A DNA stretch of 64,000 nucleotides from Corynebacterium maris DSM 45190. Lineage in GTDB: Bacteria > Actinomycetota > Actinomycetes > Mycobacteriales > Mycobacteriaceae. Below, piece after piece: positions 8,443 through 17,497 of this stretch (the first letter of the stretch is position 1; each line of letters begins with the position of its first letter). The position numbers and the translations under genes were made by a program. The notes under the pieces were generated by a model. It did no database searches. It was not told the origin of the DNA and worked only from the letters and a program-made list of their open reading frames with translations. The stretch spans positions 2,046,001 through 2,110,000 of the forward strand of contig NC_021915.1 of the NCBI RefSeq assembly GCF_000442645.1, given 5' to 3'.

Positions 8443-10187
8443 CCTGGATTTTTCACGGGAAGTCCGTCGACAGGGCCGCTGACATGTCCGCAACCGGATC
8501 GCTGGTCACCGCATGACTGACCGTCCCGGGTGCTCGGGAAGGCGTTGATGTGCGACAGCCTTTCTCATGGTGGGGCGGACAAGGGCGGCAGAAACAGGAA
8601 ACGGTGCGACCAGCTCAGGGGCCGGTGTCAGGCGGGTGCCCGGTGATGCTGTTGGTGGCCCAGCACCGCGCGCAGCAACGACTGTCAGGGCGCGGCCCGA
8701 TCCACCCGCAGAATCAGCCGGCGGGCATGCCGGATGACGACGGCGGCGATGCTGATGATCCGGGCCCGAATCGTTTTCGGTTCCCACCCCCACCACCGGT
8801 GCTCATGGCTGGCGGTGCTGTCGAGCATTCCGGTGTGGACAATCAGGTGTGCGCCAGCATCACCGACAAGATCCACGCCTGGTTCATTCCGGCCCCATAA
8901 TGCGGAAGCTTCGCCAGCCCCAGGTCCTTGAGATTCTTAATCCGTTGCTCACAGCGCCCGCGTCTGCTGTAGGCGCGGTCCAGGCGCTGCGGCTGGCCAC
9001 ACAGGTTGGTCACAAACAACCGCACGCGGCGACCGTCGACGTCGGTGATCGCCAGTTGCGCACCGGATGCGGGGTGTTTGGCCTTTATGACCACCCGAAT
9101 CCCGGCCGGATAGTTATCCAGGGTGATGCCGATTGTTGGTGGGCGCTGCGGCGCCCAAGAGCGAACCCGGTCGGTGATATCGGCGATGAACCCGGTGGCC
9201 AGTGTCGCGGGTCGGCCGTCCGGGCGCAGGATATGCGACTTCGCCTCGTGGCCTGTGATGGAGACGATAATCCCAATCGCATCGCTGTCGCGAAACCCCA
9301 TCAGATAACCGTGCTCGAGTGAGTCGATGTGCTCGATGAGCTTCTGTGTCCCGCCGCGGGCATCCGAGCGAAGCAGCAGGCGTTTGCCCCAGGGTTTGCC
9401 GTCCGCGTGATCCGACAGGACGGCCAGGCTGCGTCGAGGACGTCGAGGTGGTCAGCCACCCTGTTGGCCCCGGCTTTCCCGGTGCGCAGCTGGATGGCGA
9501 GTACTTCGCCGCCGTGGTCATCACCGAGGTCGATGAATGCACAGAGGGGGTGGAATCCGAAGTGCTTTTTCCACGTCGTTGAGGCCCGTTCCTTGTCCGA
9601 ATGCGCGGTGATGTCGGTGGCATCCAGGTCGATGAACAGGGGATTATCGACAGTGGCCCGTACAGCCGGGTTGCGCGGCCCGAGCGTGTTCCATGCCCGG
9701 GTGCGCAGGGTGTTCATCGCCGCCGCCAGCGGGGTGCGCACGTGATCGCCGAGTGGGGCCAGTTCGTGGTGGCGGCGGTGGATCGTGGAATCTGACGCCC
9801 GCCTGGGTGATCAGCCCGGTGGACACCAGCGGGTCGAGCAGGTCGATGTCGCTGACGTCATCAACGCCGAGGATCAACGCCAGCGCCAACGAAGTCACCG
9901 TGAAGCCGACGGTGTGCGTCAGGTTCGGGTTCTGCTGGTCGGTCAACGCGTCGTCGATGGTGTCGGCGACAGCCAAGTTTGTGGCGGTGTGCGCGAAGGC
10001 CAATAATCCGGCGTTGGAGCAGATCTGGCGCGGGGATGGAGCCCCGATATCAATGGTGGTAGCTTCACCCTGAAGGTGACCTTTCTGACTGATGATTTGT
10101 AGCGTGGTAACTCCAAATTTACCTGGTCAGGGGGTCACTTCTCTTCTTTGTGGGCCCGTGTCCGCTGATCGCCGTGAAAAACCCGGG
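8443..10187. mobile_element. Decayed IS1380-family insertion sequence
   Basis: The ends are imperfect inverted repeats: CCTGGATTTTTCACGG at 8443-8458 and the reverse complement of CCCGGGTTTTTCACGG at 10172-10187, in the style of IS1380 termini. The flanks are GCTAG on the left and CTAAA on the right, so a target duplication is not certain. The element is about 1.75 kb and contains a transposase gene broken by several frameshifts. Confidence 0.8.
8685..10112 (-). pseudogene. IS1380 transposase, multiply frameshifted
   Basis: The gene can be followed leftward across at least four frames. The N-terminal part at about 10100-9790 contains TIDIGAPSPRQICSNAGLLA and DIDLLDPLVSTGLITQAG. The next part, about 9741-9425, contains DNPLFIDLDATDITAHSDKE with catalytic-region acidic residues. 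Then 9360-8843 contains MGFRDSDAIGIIVSITGHEA and RRGRCEQRIKNLKDLGLAKL. The C-terminal part ends near 8685 with WWGWEPKTIRARI. All are typical IS1380-family segments in the right order. The exact boundaries of the start are uncertain. Confidence 0.85.
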
Positions 10188-10290
10188 CTAAAACATTTCG
10201 CTTTGTTAGCAGCGCTTGCTAAATGTGGGTCAATAAGCAGTCCCTGAGGGACACGACTAGTATCAATGGAACGTAAAGGAGGACTGACCC

Positions 10291-13200
10291 ATGTCAGAAG
10301 AGCAGATTTCTGTAATTCCTACTAACATCGAGAGCAATCGTCTCCATATCAAGCGAGCTTGGGTCCGACGAAACAACAAAGACTCTTCCGCCCCCTCAAT
10401 TGCCTGCGTCCTCGACAACCTTTCCATGTCCTCGTACGCTCCTGAAGCGAATTTTCATCCCTTAACGATGGAAAATTGGAAGGCTGAATTAGAGGAAGCT
10501 CAGCCTGATCTACTCTTCGTGGAATCAGCGTGGCGCGGTCATAATAATTCGTGGTGGAATGCTGTCCAACGATGTGGGCCAGAGCTCCACGCTATAGTGG
10601 ACTGGTGTAAGAGGCGCGATATTCCGGCCGTGTTCTGGAATAAGGAAGATCCGGTGCATTTCTCCACATTCTTAGATACTGCTAGCGTTTTTGATGTCGT
10701 TTTCACTACCGACGTCGATTGTGTTCCCCGATACCGGGCTGCTCTTGGACATGACAAGGTCTTTTTCCTTCCTTTTGCAGCACAACCTCTTTACCATAAT
10801 CCTCTGGAAGAATTTACGCGGTTCAAAGGCTGCTCATTCGCAGGCGCCTACTACCAAAAATACGCAGACCGAAATCGCGATTTTGCTGAGCTAGTACCTG
10901 TTTTACGTGAATACGGAAAATTCGATATTTACGACCGTAACTTCGGCACCACCAACGAAGCGCAATGGTTTCCCGAAGAATTTAGAGGAAACGTGGTGGG
11001 GCACCTACTACCCGAAGATATCGGTGTCGCATACAAGGGTTACACCTACAGCCTCAACCTCAACTCTGTTAAGCAAAGCCAATCGATGTTCGCGCGCCGA
11101 GTATTTGAGCTCTTAGCTTCAAATACCGGTGTTATCAGTAATTATTCCAGAGGGCTGAACCTCCTTTTCGGGGATCTCACCGTAGCGACAGATGGGGCAC
11201 AGAGATTACGAGAACGGTTGACTGAAATTGAGCAGACTCCTAATGGGACAGACCGGCTTCGTCAATTAGGTGTACGAAAAGTTTTTCGTGAGCACACGTA
11301 TCGGCATCGACTCAAAGAAATTTTACATCGAGCCGGTGTCACTTCCCCGCGAGCAGACGACGATGCTGTCCTCCTCATCGGCTTTGTCGATGAACTGGCA
11401 CAAGCGCTTAACGTAACAGAATCGGTGCACAAACAAACCCACGACAACATCGATCTTTTACTCATTAGTCGAGCTTCAGAAGTACTTTCATCCGCCTCCC
11501 AGTGGAGCTACGTTGCTAGTGATGTCGAAGAAGCTAAAACAATGATGCGAAATCGGTCGTTTCAGTATATTGGCTTCATTGATCCGCACTCTTGGTATGG
11601 GCCAGAGTATGTGCGAGACATGTTGGACGTATTCACTTGGGCAAAGGTTTCTAGGGTGGGCCATGCTGAGCGCTATCGGTGGTCGGGCGAGGAGATGGTA
11701 CGCGAGAATCAAGGGACTTCGTGGACGATTCAACCCCAGGTGCCCTTCAAATTCTCTTTGATGGCCGCAGATGCAGACGAGTTTCTAGCTAAACATCAAC
11801 TTGACCCGGCCCTCAAGACGCACGCGCTCTCTGTGTCTACGCTCGAGCTCTGTGAAGGTGGATGTTCAGCGCCGGATTCTGCACTGGAACATGTTACGAC
11901 CCCCGTCATCGATCAAGGCGCTTCGCTGACTGACTTTCAGCTCTATGCCCGTAATCTGGATCCCTCTAAGGAAGTCTTTCCAGCCCCTCCCCATAACCTG
12001 TTGCAACCAGCTACGATCCTTGGTGATCATGGTGAGGGCAGTGAGGTTATGTACCAGGCCAATGCCCTCGGGGAACTCGAAATCGAGTCCACCCTGCCCG
12101 AGGACAAACACGAATACGTCTACAACGACCAACTACTCACGCCCTTCATGCTTCCCGAGTCCCAGGGCGATGAAGTCTATCTCGGATTCACCCCGGGACT
12201 CGATGTCATGCTCGCGCTGCTCTACTTCGATGAAAATAACCAACGCGTCGGCCACACAATCCTGTTTACCGGGCGTAACAATGCTCTCGTCTGGCCGAAA
12301 AACACGGTAAAGGTACGTGCCGGTCTCCGCGTCCGCGGCCCAGGAACCACAACACTGCGGTTCTACTCGAAACCACCGGTCGAGAGTTCCGTGCCGGTTA
12401 TCAACATGCTTGGTGATCATGGTGAGGGCAGTGAGGTTATGTACCAGGCCAATGCCCTCGGGGAACTCGAAATCGAGTCCACCCTGCCCGAGGACAAACA
12501 CGAATACGTCTACAACGACCAACTACTCACGCCCTTCATGCTTCCCGAGTCCCAGGGCGATGAAGTCTATCTCGGATTCACCCCGGGACTCGATGTCATG
12601 CTCGCGCTGCTCTACTTCGATGAAAATAACCAACGCGTCGGCCACACAACTCTGTTTACCGGGCGTAATAACCCCCTCGTCTGGCCGGAAAACACGGTAA
12701 AGGTACGTGCTGGACTCCGCGTCCGCGGCCCAGGAACCACAACACTGAAGCTGTATTCTCGATCCCGAAGGAATTCGGTGGCGCATCCTCCCGTCTTAAC
12801 TAACCGTTCTCTGCTAGTTACCAACAACTATCCTTCGTATGATTCGCTGTACAAAAATGCATTCATTGCGAGCCGGCTGCGACGCTACCAAAGTGAGAAT
12901 TTTGTGAGCGAAGTTTTCTGCTTGGACGATAATTCGTTCGAGCTTTCATATCGTGAGTACGAGGGAACTGAGGTCCTGACGGGAAATAAGGAGGTCTTGA
13001 CGCGAGTCGCTACGAGCGGCCAGTTAGATCGCGTCCTCATCCATTTCCTGAACGAAGAGGTTTGGGGAGCTTTCAAGGATGCGCCAATCTCAGAGGGGGT
13101 GACGGTTTGGATCCACGGGTTTGAAGCCCAACCTTGGTGGCGCCGAAAGATCGTATTCGACACTCCGCAGAAGCGTGAGCGCGCAATCGCAGAATCAAAA

Positions 13201-14010
13201 AGACGAATGTCATTCTGGCGGGAAGTTCTAGAAAACATCCCTTTGAAGTGGCATTTCGTGTTTGTCTCAGATTGGCTTGCTCAAACCTTCTTTGAAGACG
13301 TAGGAATCTCATTACCTCGAGAACAGTACTCTGTAATTCACAACATCGTGGATACAAATCGCTTTTCTTTCAACGAGAAGCCTGTGGAACAGCGGTTCCG
13401 GGTTCTTTCAATCCGCCCATATGCGTCGAAAATATATGCCAACGACCTCAGCGTTGCTGCAGTTCTTGAACTTCAGCGCACATCTCCAAATTTTGATGCG
13501 TTTGATTTCCACTTCTACGGAGATGGTCCCTTATTCGAGGAAACTATGGAGCCGTTGCGTGATATTCCCAACGTAGAAATTCATCAACGTTTTCTCACCC
13601 AAGCTGAAATTTCCGAAGTTCATAAAGATTTTGGTGTTTTCCTCGTGCCCAGCAGGATGGATACTCAGGGTGTTTCACGAGGAGAGGCCATGGCGTCTGG
13701 TCTCGTCCCCATCACCACCAACGTCGCCGCTATACCTGAATTTGTCGATGCCGAATCGGGGATTGTGGTTCCTGCCGAGGACCCAGTTGCTCTGGCGGAA
13801 GCGATGCAGAATGTCGCTGATGATCCAGATTTATTTGCAACGTTGTCCCGTGGGGCGGCCAGCAGAGTGCATAACCAGCTTACATTCGAGCAGACGATAC
13901 ACAAAGAACTAGAACTCATTCAGCGAAGCACAACCCCCGGGTCAATTCACTCACGCATGGATGATGAGACACCTATGTACTATAGGTTATTGCGCGAACT
14001 TAACCGCTGA
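10291..14010 (+). CDS. Fusion glycosyltransferase: CgeB-like module, two duplicated beta domains, GT4 module
   Basis: The 1239-residue protein starts at an ATG after a strong AAAGGAGG site. Residues about 20-350 are a CgeB-like glycosyltransferase module (DLLFVESAWRGHNN, IPAVFWNKEDPVHF, CSFAGAYYQKY). Residues 577-690 and 707-820 are two nearly identical copies of a beta-rich domain of unknown role, repeated at a 390-bp period in the DNA. Residues about 840-1225 are a GT4-type glycosyltransferase (HFYGDGPLFEE; SRGEAMASGLVPI, the sugar-nucleotide region). It is probably cytoplasmic and builds a surface polysaccharide with the genes that follow. The CgeB-like module matches one in the giant gene at 20231-24577. 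The sugar specificities are unknown. Confidence 0.8.
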   Translation: MSEEQISVIPTNIESNRLHIKRAWVRRNNKDSSAPSIACVLDNLSMSSYAPEANFHPLTMENWKAELEEAQPDLLFVESAWRGHNNSWWNAVQRCGPELHAIVDWCKRRDIPAVFWNKEDPVHFSTFLDTASVFDVVFTTDVDCVPRYRAALGHDKVFFLPFAAQPLYHNPLEEFTRFKGCSFAGAYYQKYADRNRDFAELVPVLREYGKFDIYDRNFGTTNEAQWFPEEFRGNVVGHLLPEDIGVAYKGYTYSLNLNSVKQSQSMFARRVFELLASNTGVISNYSRGLNLLFGDLTVATDGAQRLRERLTEIEQTPNGTDRLRQLGVRKVFREHTYRHRLKEILHRAGVTSPRADDDAVLLIGFVDELAQALNVTESVHKQTHDNIDLLLISRASEVLSSASQWSYVASDVEEAKTMMRNRSFQYIGFIDPHSWYGPEYVRDMLDVFTWAKVSRVGHAERYRWSGEEMVRENQGTSWTIQPQVPFKFSLMAADADEFLAKHQLDPALKTHALSVSTLELCEGGCSAPDSALEHVTTPVIDQGASLTDFQLYARNLDPSKEVFPAPPHNLLQPATILGDHGEGSEVMYQANALGELEIESTLPEDKHEYVYNDQLLTPFMLPESQGDEVYLGFTPGLDVMLALLYFDENNQRVGHTILFTGRNNALVWPKNTVKVRAGLRVRGPGTTTLRFYSKPPVESSVPVINMLGDHGEGSEVMYQANALGELEIESTLPEDKHEYVYNDQLLTPFMLPESQGDEVYLGFTPGLDVMLALLYFDENNQRVGHTTLFTGRNNPLVWPENTVKVRAGLRVRGPGTTTLKLYSRSRRNSVAHPPVLTNRSLLVTNNYPSYDSLYKNAFIASRLRRYQSENFVSEVFCLDDNSFELSYREYEGTEVLTGNKEVLTRVATSGQLDRVLIHFLNEEVWGAFKDAPISEGVTVWIHGFEAQPWWRRKIVFDTPQKRERAIAESKRRMSFWREVLENIPLKWHFVFVSDWLAQTFFEDVGISLPREQYSVIHNIVDTNRFSFNEKPVEQRFRVLSIRPYASKIYANDLSVAAVLELQRTSPNFDAFDFHFYGDGPLFEETMEPLRDIPNVEIHQRFLTQAEISEVHKDFGVFLVPSRMDTQGVSRGEAMASGLVPITTNVAAIPEFVDAESGIVVPAEDPVALAEAMQNVADDPDLFATLSRGAASRVHNQLTFEQTIHKELELIQRSTTPGSIHSRMDDETPMYYRLLRELNR
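12019..12747 (+). repeat. Near-identical tandem repeat inside the fusion glycosyltransferase gene
   Basis: The stretches at 12019-12357 and 12409-12747 are about 340 bp each, start 390 bp apart and differ at only about a dozen positions, mostly near the 3' end. The repeat keeps the reading frame and duplicates one protein domain of about 113 residues with a 17-residue linker. Such high DNA identity points to a recent duplication or ongoing gene conversion. Confidence 0.95.
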
Positions 14011-14030
14011 GCGCACGTATTCGTGCGCTC
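14009..14030. terminator. Hairpin at the end of the fusion glycosyltransferase gene
   Basis: The 9-bp perfect stem GAGCGCACG/CGTGCGCTC with a TATT loop begins in the stop codon. No T tract follows, so it may be only a partial terminator. Confidence 0.45.
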
Positions 14031-14334
14031 CTCGACGAGCTATGCCACCCCTCCTCTGTCCCAATCGCTTCAAATCATTGAGACCACGCGGGGTGGATTC
14101 GTGCAAATTAAACTAACTAAAAACGTCGATTCGGATTAAGATATTGACCCAGACCTGATTTTCTCCAGCCTGCCCTTCTTCCCTCCATAGGGGCTGGTGC
14201 GGCAGGAAAGGTCTCAATTATCATTTCGCCTGAGCGTGGCCCCCAAAAGTTGATAGGGTGCGATGAAACATTGCCATCATTGTTGAGAAGCGCTGAGAAC
14301 GTGCATACATTCTAGAGAAGGGTTCTCCCTACCA
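14011..14334. other. Intergenic region before the UDP-sugar dehydrogenase gene
   Basis: There are 324 bases with no gene, AT-richer than the surroundings. It holds the hairpin at its left end and a likely promoter near 14283-14311. Nothing else is recognised. Confidence 0.5.
14283..14311 (+). promoter_or_regulatory. Candidate promoter of the UDP-sugar dehydrogenase gene
   Basis: TTGAGA (14283-14288) and TACATT (14306-14311) are separated by 17 bases and lie 24 bases before the ATG. The spacing is good and the -10 box is a fair match. It is untested. Confidence 0.4.
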
Positions 14335-15588
14335 ATGTCAGATTATCAAATCGCCTTCGTCGGACTCGGTTACATTGGTCTTCCGACCGCAGTTGTCATG
14401 GCGAACAGCGGTCTCAGTGTCAGTGGCGTCGATGTCGTGGCTGAGAAGGTCGAAAAAATAAATCGCGGTGAAGTCACCATCGTCGAGCCTGGGCTCGAAG
14501 AGCAGTTGAAGAAGGCTTTGCATTCTGGACGCTTTCGGGCGTCTACCGACACCCCCCGTGCCGATGTGTACATTATCGCCGTCCCCACTCCGTTCACTGA
14601 GATGCGTGACGTGGATATGAAGTACATTTACTCGGCCGTTGAGGCGATTGCTCCCCAGCTGCAAGGCGATGAACTTATCGTTCTCGAATCAACGTCTCCC
14701 CCACTCACTACAGACAAGATGGCACAACGCGTTCTCGAGCTGCGCCCCGATCTTGCGGCGGACGAGGAAGAGAATCCAGAGAACAAACCGATTATTTATT
14801 TTGCGCATTGCCCCGAGCGAATCCTCCCGGGCAACGCCATGGAGGAGCTTCTTACCAATGACCGCATCATTGGCGGGATGAGTGAAGAAGCTACTCGACG
14901 AGCGACCAAAATCTACGCTTCCTTCTGTACTGGGGAGCTGCTCGGCACCAATGCGCGAACCGCCGAGCTAGCGAAGCTTACTGAGAATTCGTTCCGAGAC
15001 GTCAATATTGCTTTCGCCAATGAGCTTTCGCTGATCTGCGATAAAATCGGCATCGATGTCTGGGAACTCATTGATCTCGCTAACCACCATCCTCGGGTAA
15101 ATATCCTGCAGCCAGGGCCAGGCGTGGGGGGCCATTGCATCGCAGTCGATCCTTGGTTTATCGTCTCCGCGGCCCCGGCAGAAGCCCGTTTGATTCGTAC
15201 CGCACGGGAAGTAAACGACAGAAAACCTGAGTGGGTTGTCGACAGAGTCGCCGACGCAGTCAAGCGCTCGGGCGCTGGCCAGATTGCGGCGCTCGGATTG
15301 GCGTTCAAGGCCAACATCGATGATTTGCGTGAGTCCCCTTCGCTCGAGATCGCTGAAGCAATCGCCGAGAGGTTCCCTGACGTCTCGGTGCTCGCCGTTG
15401 AGCCTAATGCTGCGGAGCTCCCCGCTTCCCTAGCGCATTTCGAGAACGTGAGTTTGGCTGAATGTACCCAAGCGCTCGATGAGGCCGACGTGGTGGTGCT
15501 TCTCGTCGATCACGATGAGTTTAAGCTCATCCCCGCGACAGCACTTAAGGGCAAAGAGATCATTGATACCAAGGGATTGTGGCGTTAG
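14335..15588 (+). CDS. wecC: UDP-N-acetyl-mannosaminuronate dehydrogenase-like enzyme
   Basis: The 417-residue protein is the usual length for UDP-glucose/GDP-mannose dehydrogenases. It has the N-terminal Rossmann motif GLGYIGLPTAVVMANSG, the VPTPF strand, the ESTSPP segment and the catalytic Cys in GPGVGGHCIAVDPW, followed by the C-terminal UDP-binding domain (LGLAFKANIDDLRESPS). The enzyme oxidises a UDP-hexose(amine) twice at C6 to a uronic acid with NAD+. The sequence style fits WecC (UDP-ManNAc to UDP-ManNAcA), and a WecB epimerase is encoded at 41299-42501. A UDP-glucose or UDP-GlcNAc substrate cannot be excluded. It heads the exporter genes and probably feeds an acidic sugar to the glycan. 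Confidence 0.85.
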   Translation: MSDYQIAFVGLGYIGLPTAVVMANSGLSVSGVDVVAEKVEKINRGEVTIVEPGLEEQLKKALHSGRFRASTDTPRADVYIIAVPTPFTEMRDVDMKYIYSAVEAIAPQLQGDELIVLESTSPPLTTDKMAQRVLELRPDLAADEEENPENKPIIYFAHCPERILPGNAMEELLTNDRIIGGMSEEATRRATKIYASFCTGELLGTNARTAELAKLTENSFRDVNIAFANELSLICDKIGIDVWELIDLANHHPRVNILQPGPGVGGHCIAVDPWFIVSAAPAEARLIRTAREVNDRKPEWVVDRVADAVKRSGAGQIAALGLAFKANIDDLRESPSLEIAEAIAERFPDVSVLAVEPNAAELPASLAHFENVSLAECTQALDEADVVVLLVDHDEFKLIPATALKGKEIIDTKGLWR

Positions 15589-15735
15589 TCAACCGATGCC
15601 TCGTGACCGTCGAGATAGATCATCGCCCGCATATTTTATGCTATCTGCAACCGCTTAATTGACTGGGGCTCAGCAGATTTATGCAAAGCCCAGTTATAAT
15701 TCTGCCGGCGCAAAACTCGAAGAAAGGTGTATTGG

Positions 15736-16653
15736 ATGGCACAAAGCACGGGCTCCTCATCTCCTTCGAAGGATGCCACAAGTGGGCAGCATGCGACGGA
15801 AAGCAAATTAATTCTCGTCGATGATGAAAGCCTCCAGAGCCTTCAAGCTCGACCATCTCTCCCCACTTACTTCCGTCAGTTGTGGGTGCGCCGTCATTTT
15901 ATCTGGACTCAGGCACGTTCCAGTGCTCTTGGCACGGGGCGGGGCATGTTCCTTGGTCAGCTCTGGATACTTCTGAATCCCGTCCTGCAGGTAGCGCTTT
16001 TCGCCTTCGTCTTCGGCGTGATTCTGAACGTTTCGCGGGGCATCGACAATTTTATTGGTTTTCTTATCCTCGGCGTGATTTTCTTCGGATTCGTGTCTGG
16101 AGGTCTCTCCGCTGGTTCAGGCCTGATCCAGAGCTCACGAAACCTTATTAACTCGTTCCAGTTTCCCAAGGCATCTTTAGCTATTAGCTCCACTGTTAAG
16201 CAGGCGATCGATAATGTCGCGCCTGCTGTTTTGGCTGTTGTTGCCTGTGTCTTGTTTCAGCTGGATCAACCCTTGCACTGGACAATTGTTTTCGTCATTC
16301 CGGTCTATCTTCTTATCCATATTTTTTGTTTGGGAGCGGCGCTGATAGGTGCACGGGTCACGGCCTTTGTCCCGGACACTAAAGCGTTAATCAGAGTGCT
16401 GACGCGTGTTCTTTTCTTCTTGTCGGGTATTTTCTATTCTGTAGAAAGGTTTGCCACCCAGCCCGTCATTCAAGAAATAATGCTGGCTAACCCGATCTAT
16501 CAGTTTCTTCGAGCCGTGCGCAATAGTGTAATGCTCGGTACCGTTCCGACCTGGCAGGAGTGGCTCTACCTGTCAACCTGGTCCTTCGGTTTATTGATTT
16601 TCGGTCTCATCTTCTTCTGGCGAGCGGAGGCGCGCTACTCAAGTGTTAAATAA
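15736..16653 (+). CDS. ABC-2 type polysaccharide exporter permease
   Basis: The 305-residue protein is taken from the ATG at 15736, preceded by AGAAAGG eight bases upstream; a GTG three codons earlier is less likely. Residues 50-305 carry six hydrophobic segments in the ABC-2 permease pattern (LGQLWILLNPVLQVALFAFV, FFLSGIFYSVERFA, LANPIYQFLRAVRNSVM). It belongs to the TagG/Wzm group that exports lipid-linked teichoic acids or polysaccharides. The next gene starts inside its last codons, so the two subunits are translationally coupled. Confidence 0.88.
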   Translation: MAQSTGSSSPSKDATSGQHATESKLILVDDESLQSLQARPSLPTYFRQLWVRRHFIWTQARSSALGTGRGMFLGQLWILLNPVLQVALFAFVFGVILNVSRGIDNFIGFLILGVIFFGFVSGGLSAGSGLIQSSRNLINSFQFPKASLAISSTVKQAIDNVAPAVLAVVACVLFQLDQPLHWTIVFVIPVYLLIHIFCLGAALIGARVTAFVPDTKALIRVLTRVLFFLSGIFYSVERFATQPVIQEIMLANPIYQFLRAVRNSVMLGTVPTWQEWLYLSTWSFGLLIFGLIFFWRAEARYSSVK

Positions 16654-17494
16654 CCCCACAGTGGTCGCCCGCAGCCTCGGAAAAACCTTTTCACTAACTC
16701 CGGAAGGCGAGGAAGTAGGTTTCACTCCCCGCAGAAAACGGATAGTTGTGGAAGCTCTGAAACCTGTATCATTTGCCGTCAGCGCAGGTGAGTCTATCGG
16801 TATCATCGGTCAAAATGGATCAGGAAAATCCACTCTCTTGTCTTTGATAGCCGGCAGCGAAAGCCAGAGTACGGGCTCAATCCTCGTCAGCTCCCAGCCG
16901 ACGCTATTGAGTGTTTCGGCTGCCCTGCAACAGCACCTCACTGGTCTACAAAACGTTCGCCTTGGTTTATTGGCTAAAGGACTTTCCTTGTCAGAGGCGA
17001 AGAATATCGAACTCGAGGTCGCTCAGTGGGCTGACATCGGTGACGCGATCCATCGCCCCATGAAGACCTACTCATCAGGTATGGGGGCGCGTTTACGGTT
17101 TGCTATCGCAACTGCAGTCCCTCCAAAGGTCCTGCTTGTAGACGAAGCCTTGGCAACGGGTGATGCTGCTTTTAACGCTCGAGCAAGATCGCGTATGAAC
17201 TCCTTCCTTGATAACGCCGCCACGGTATTTCTCGCTTCGCACAGCATCAACGAGGTTCGGAATCAATGTAAACGAGTCCTTTGGCTCCACGAGGGAGAAC
17301 TCATCGCGGATGGGCCTACCGACCAAGTGACCAGATTCTATCGAAAATGGACCACGCTCTCTTCAGAAGGCGACCGAAAGACAGCGGCGCAAATGATCAG
17401 AAGAATGAAGCGGGACTTCGTTCCTAAGCAAATCATCCTCGACAGCGAGGCCGCCAAAATGCTTGATGATACGGGCCCCGCTGGCTCCTCTTGA
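16643..17494 (+). CDS. ABC polysaccharide exporter ATPase
   Basis: The 283-residue protein starts at a GTG that overlaps the permease gene by 11 bases. It has Walker A GQNGSGKSTLL, a polysaccharide-exporter-style signature YSSGMGARLRFA, Walker B VLLVDEAL and the His-switch ASHS. It lacks the long C-terminal carbohydrate-binding domain of some Wzt proteins, so it is the short TagH/Wzt type. With the permease it forms the export pump of the glycan locus. The gene ends 3 bases from the end of the convergent heparinase-like gene. Confidence 0.9.
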   Translation: MLNNPTVVARSLGKTFSLTPEGEEVGFTPRRKRIVVEALKPVSFAVSAGESIGIIGQNGSGKSTLLSLIAGSESQSTGSILVSSQPTLLSVSAALQQHLTGLQNVRLGLLAKGLSLSEAKNIELEVAQWADIGDAIHRPMKTYSSGMGARLRFAIATAVPPKVLLVDEALATGDAAFNARARSRMNSFLDNAATVFLASHSINEVRNQCKRVLWLHEGELIADGPTDQVTRFYRKWTTLSSEGDRKTAAQMIRRMKRDFVPKQIILDSEAAKMLDDTGPAGSS

Positions 17495-17497
17495 AGC

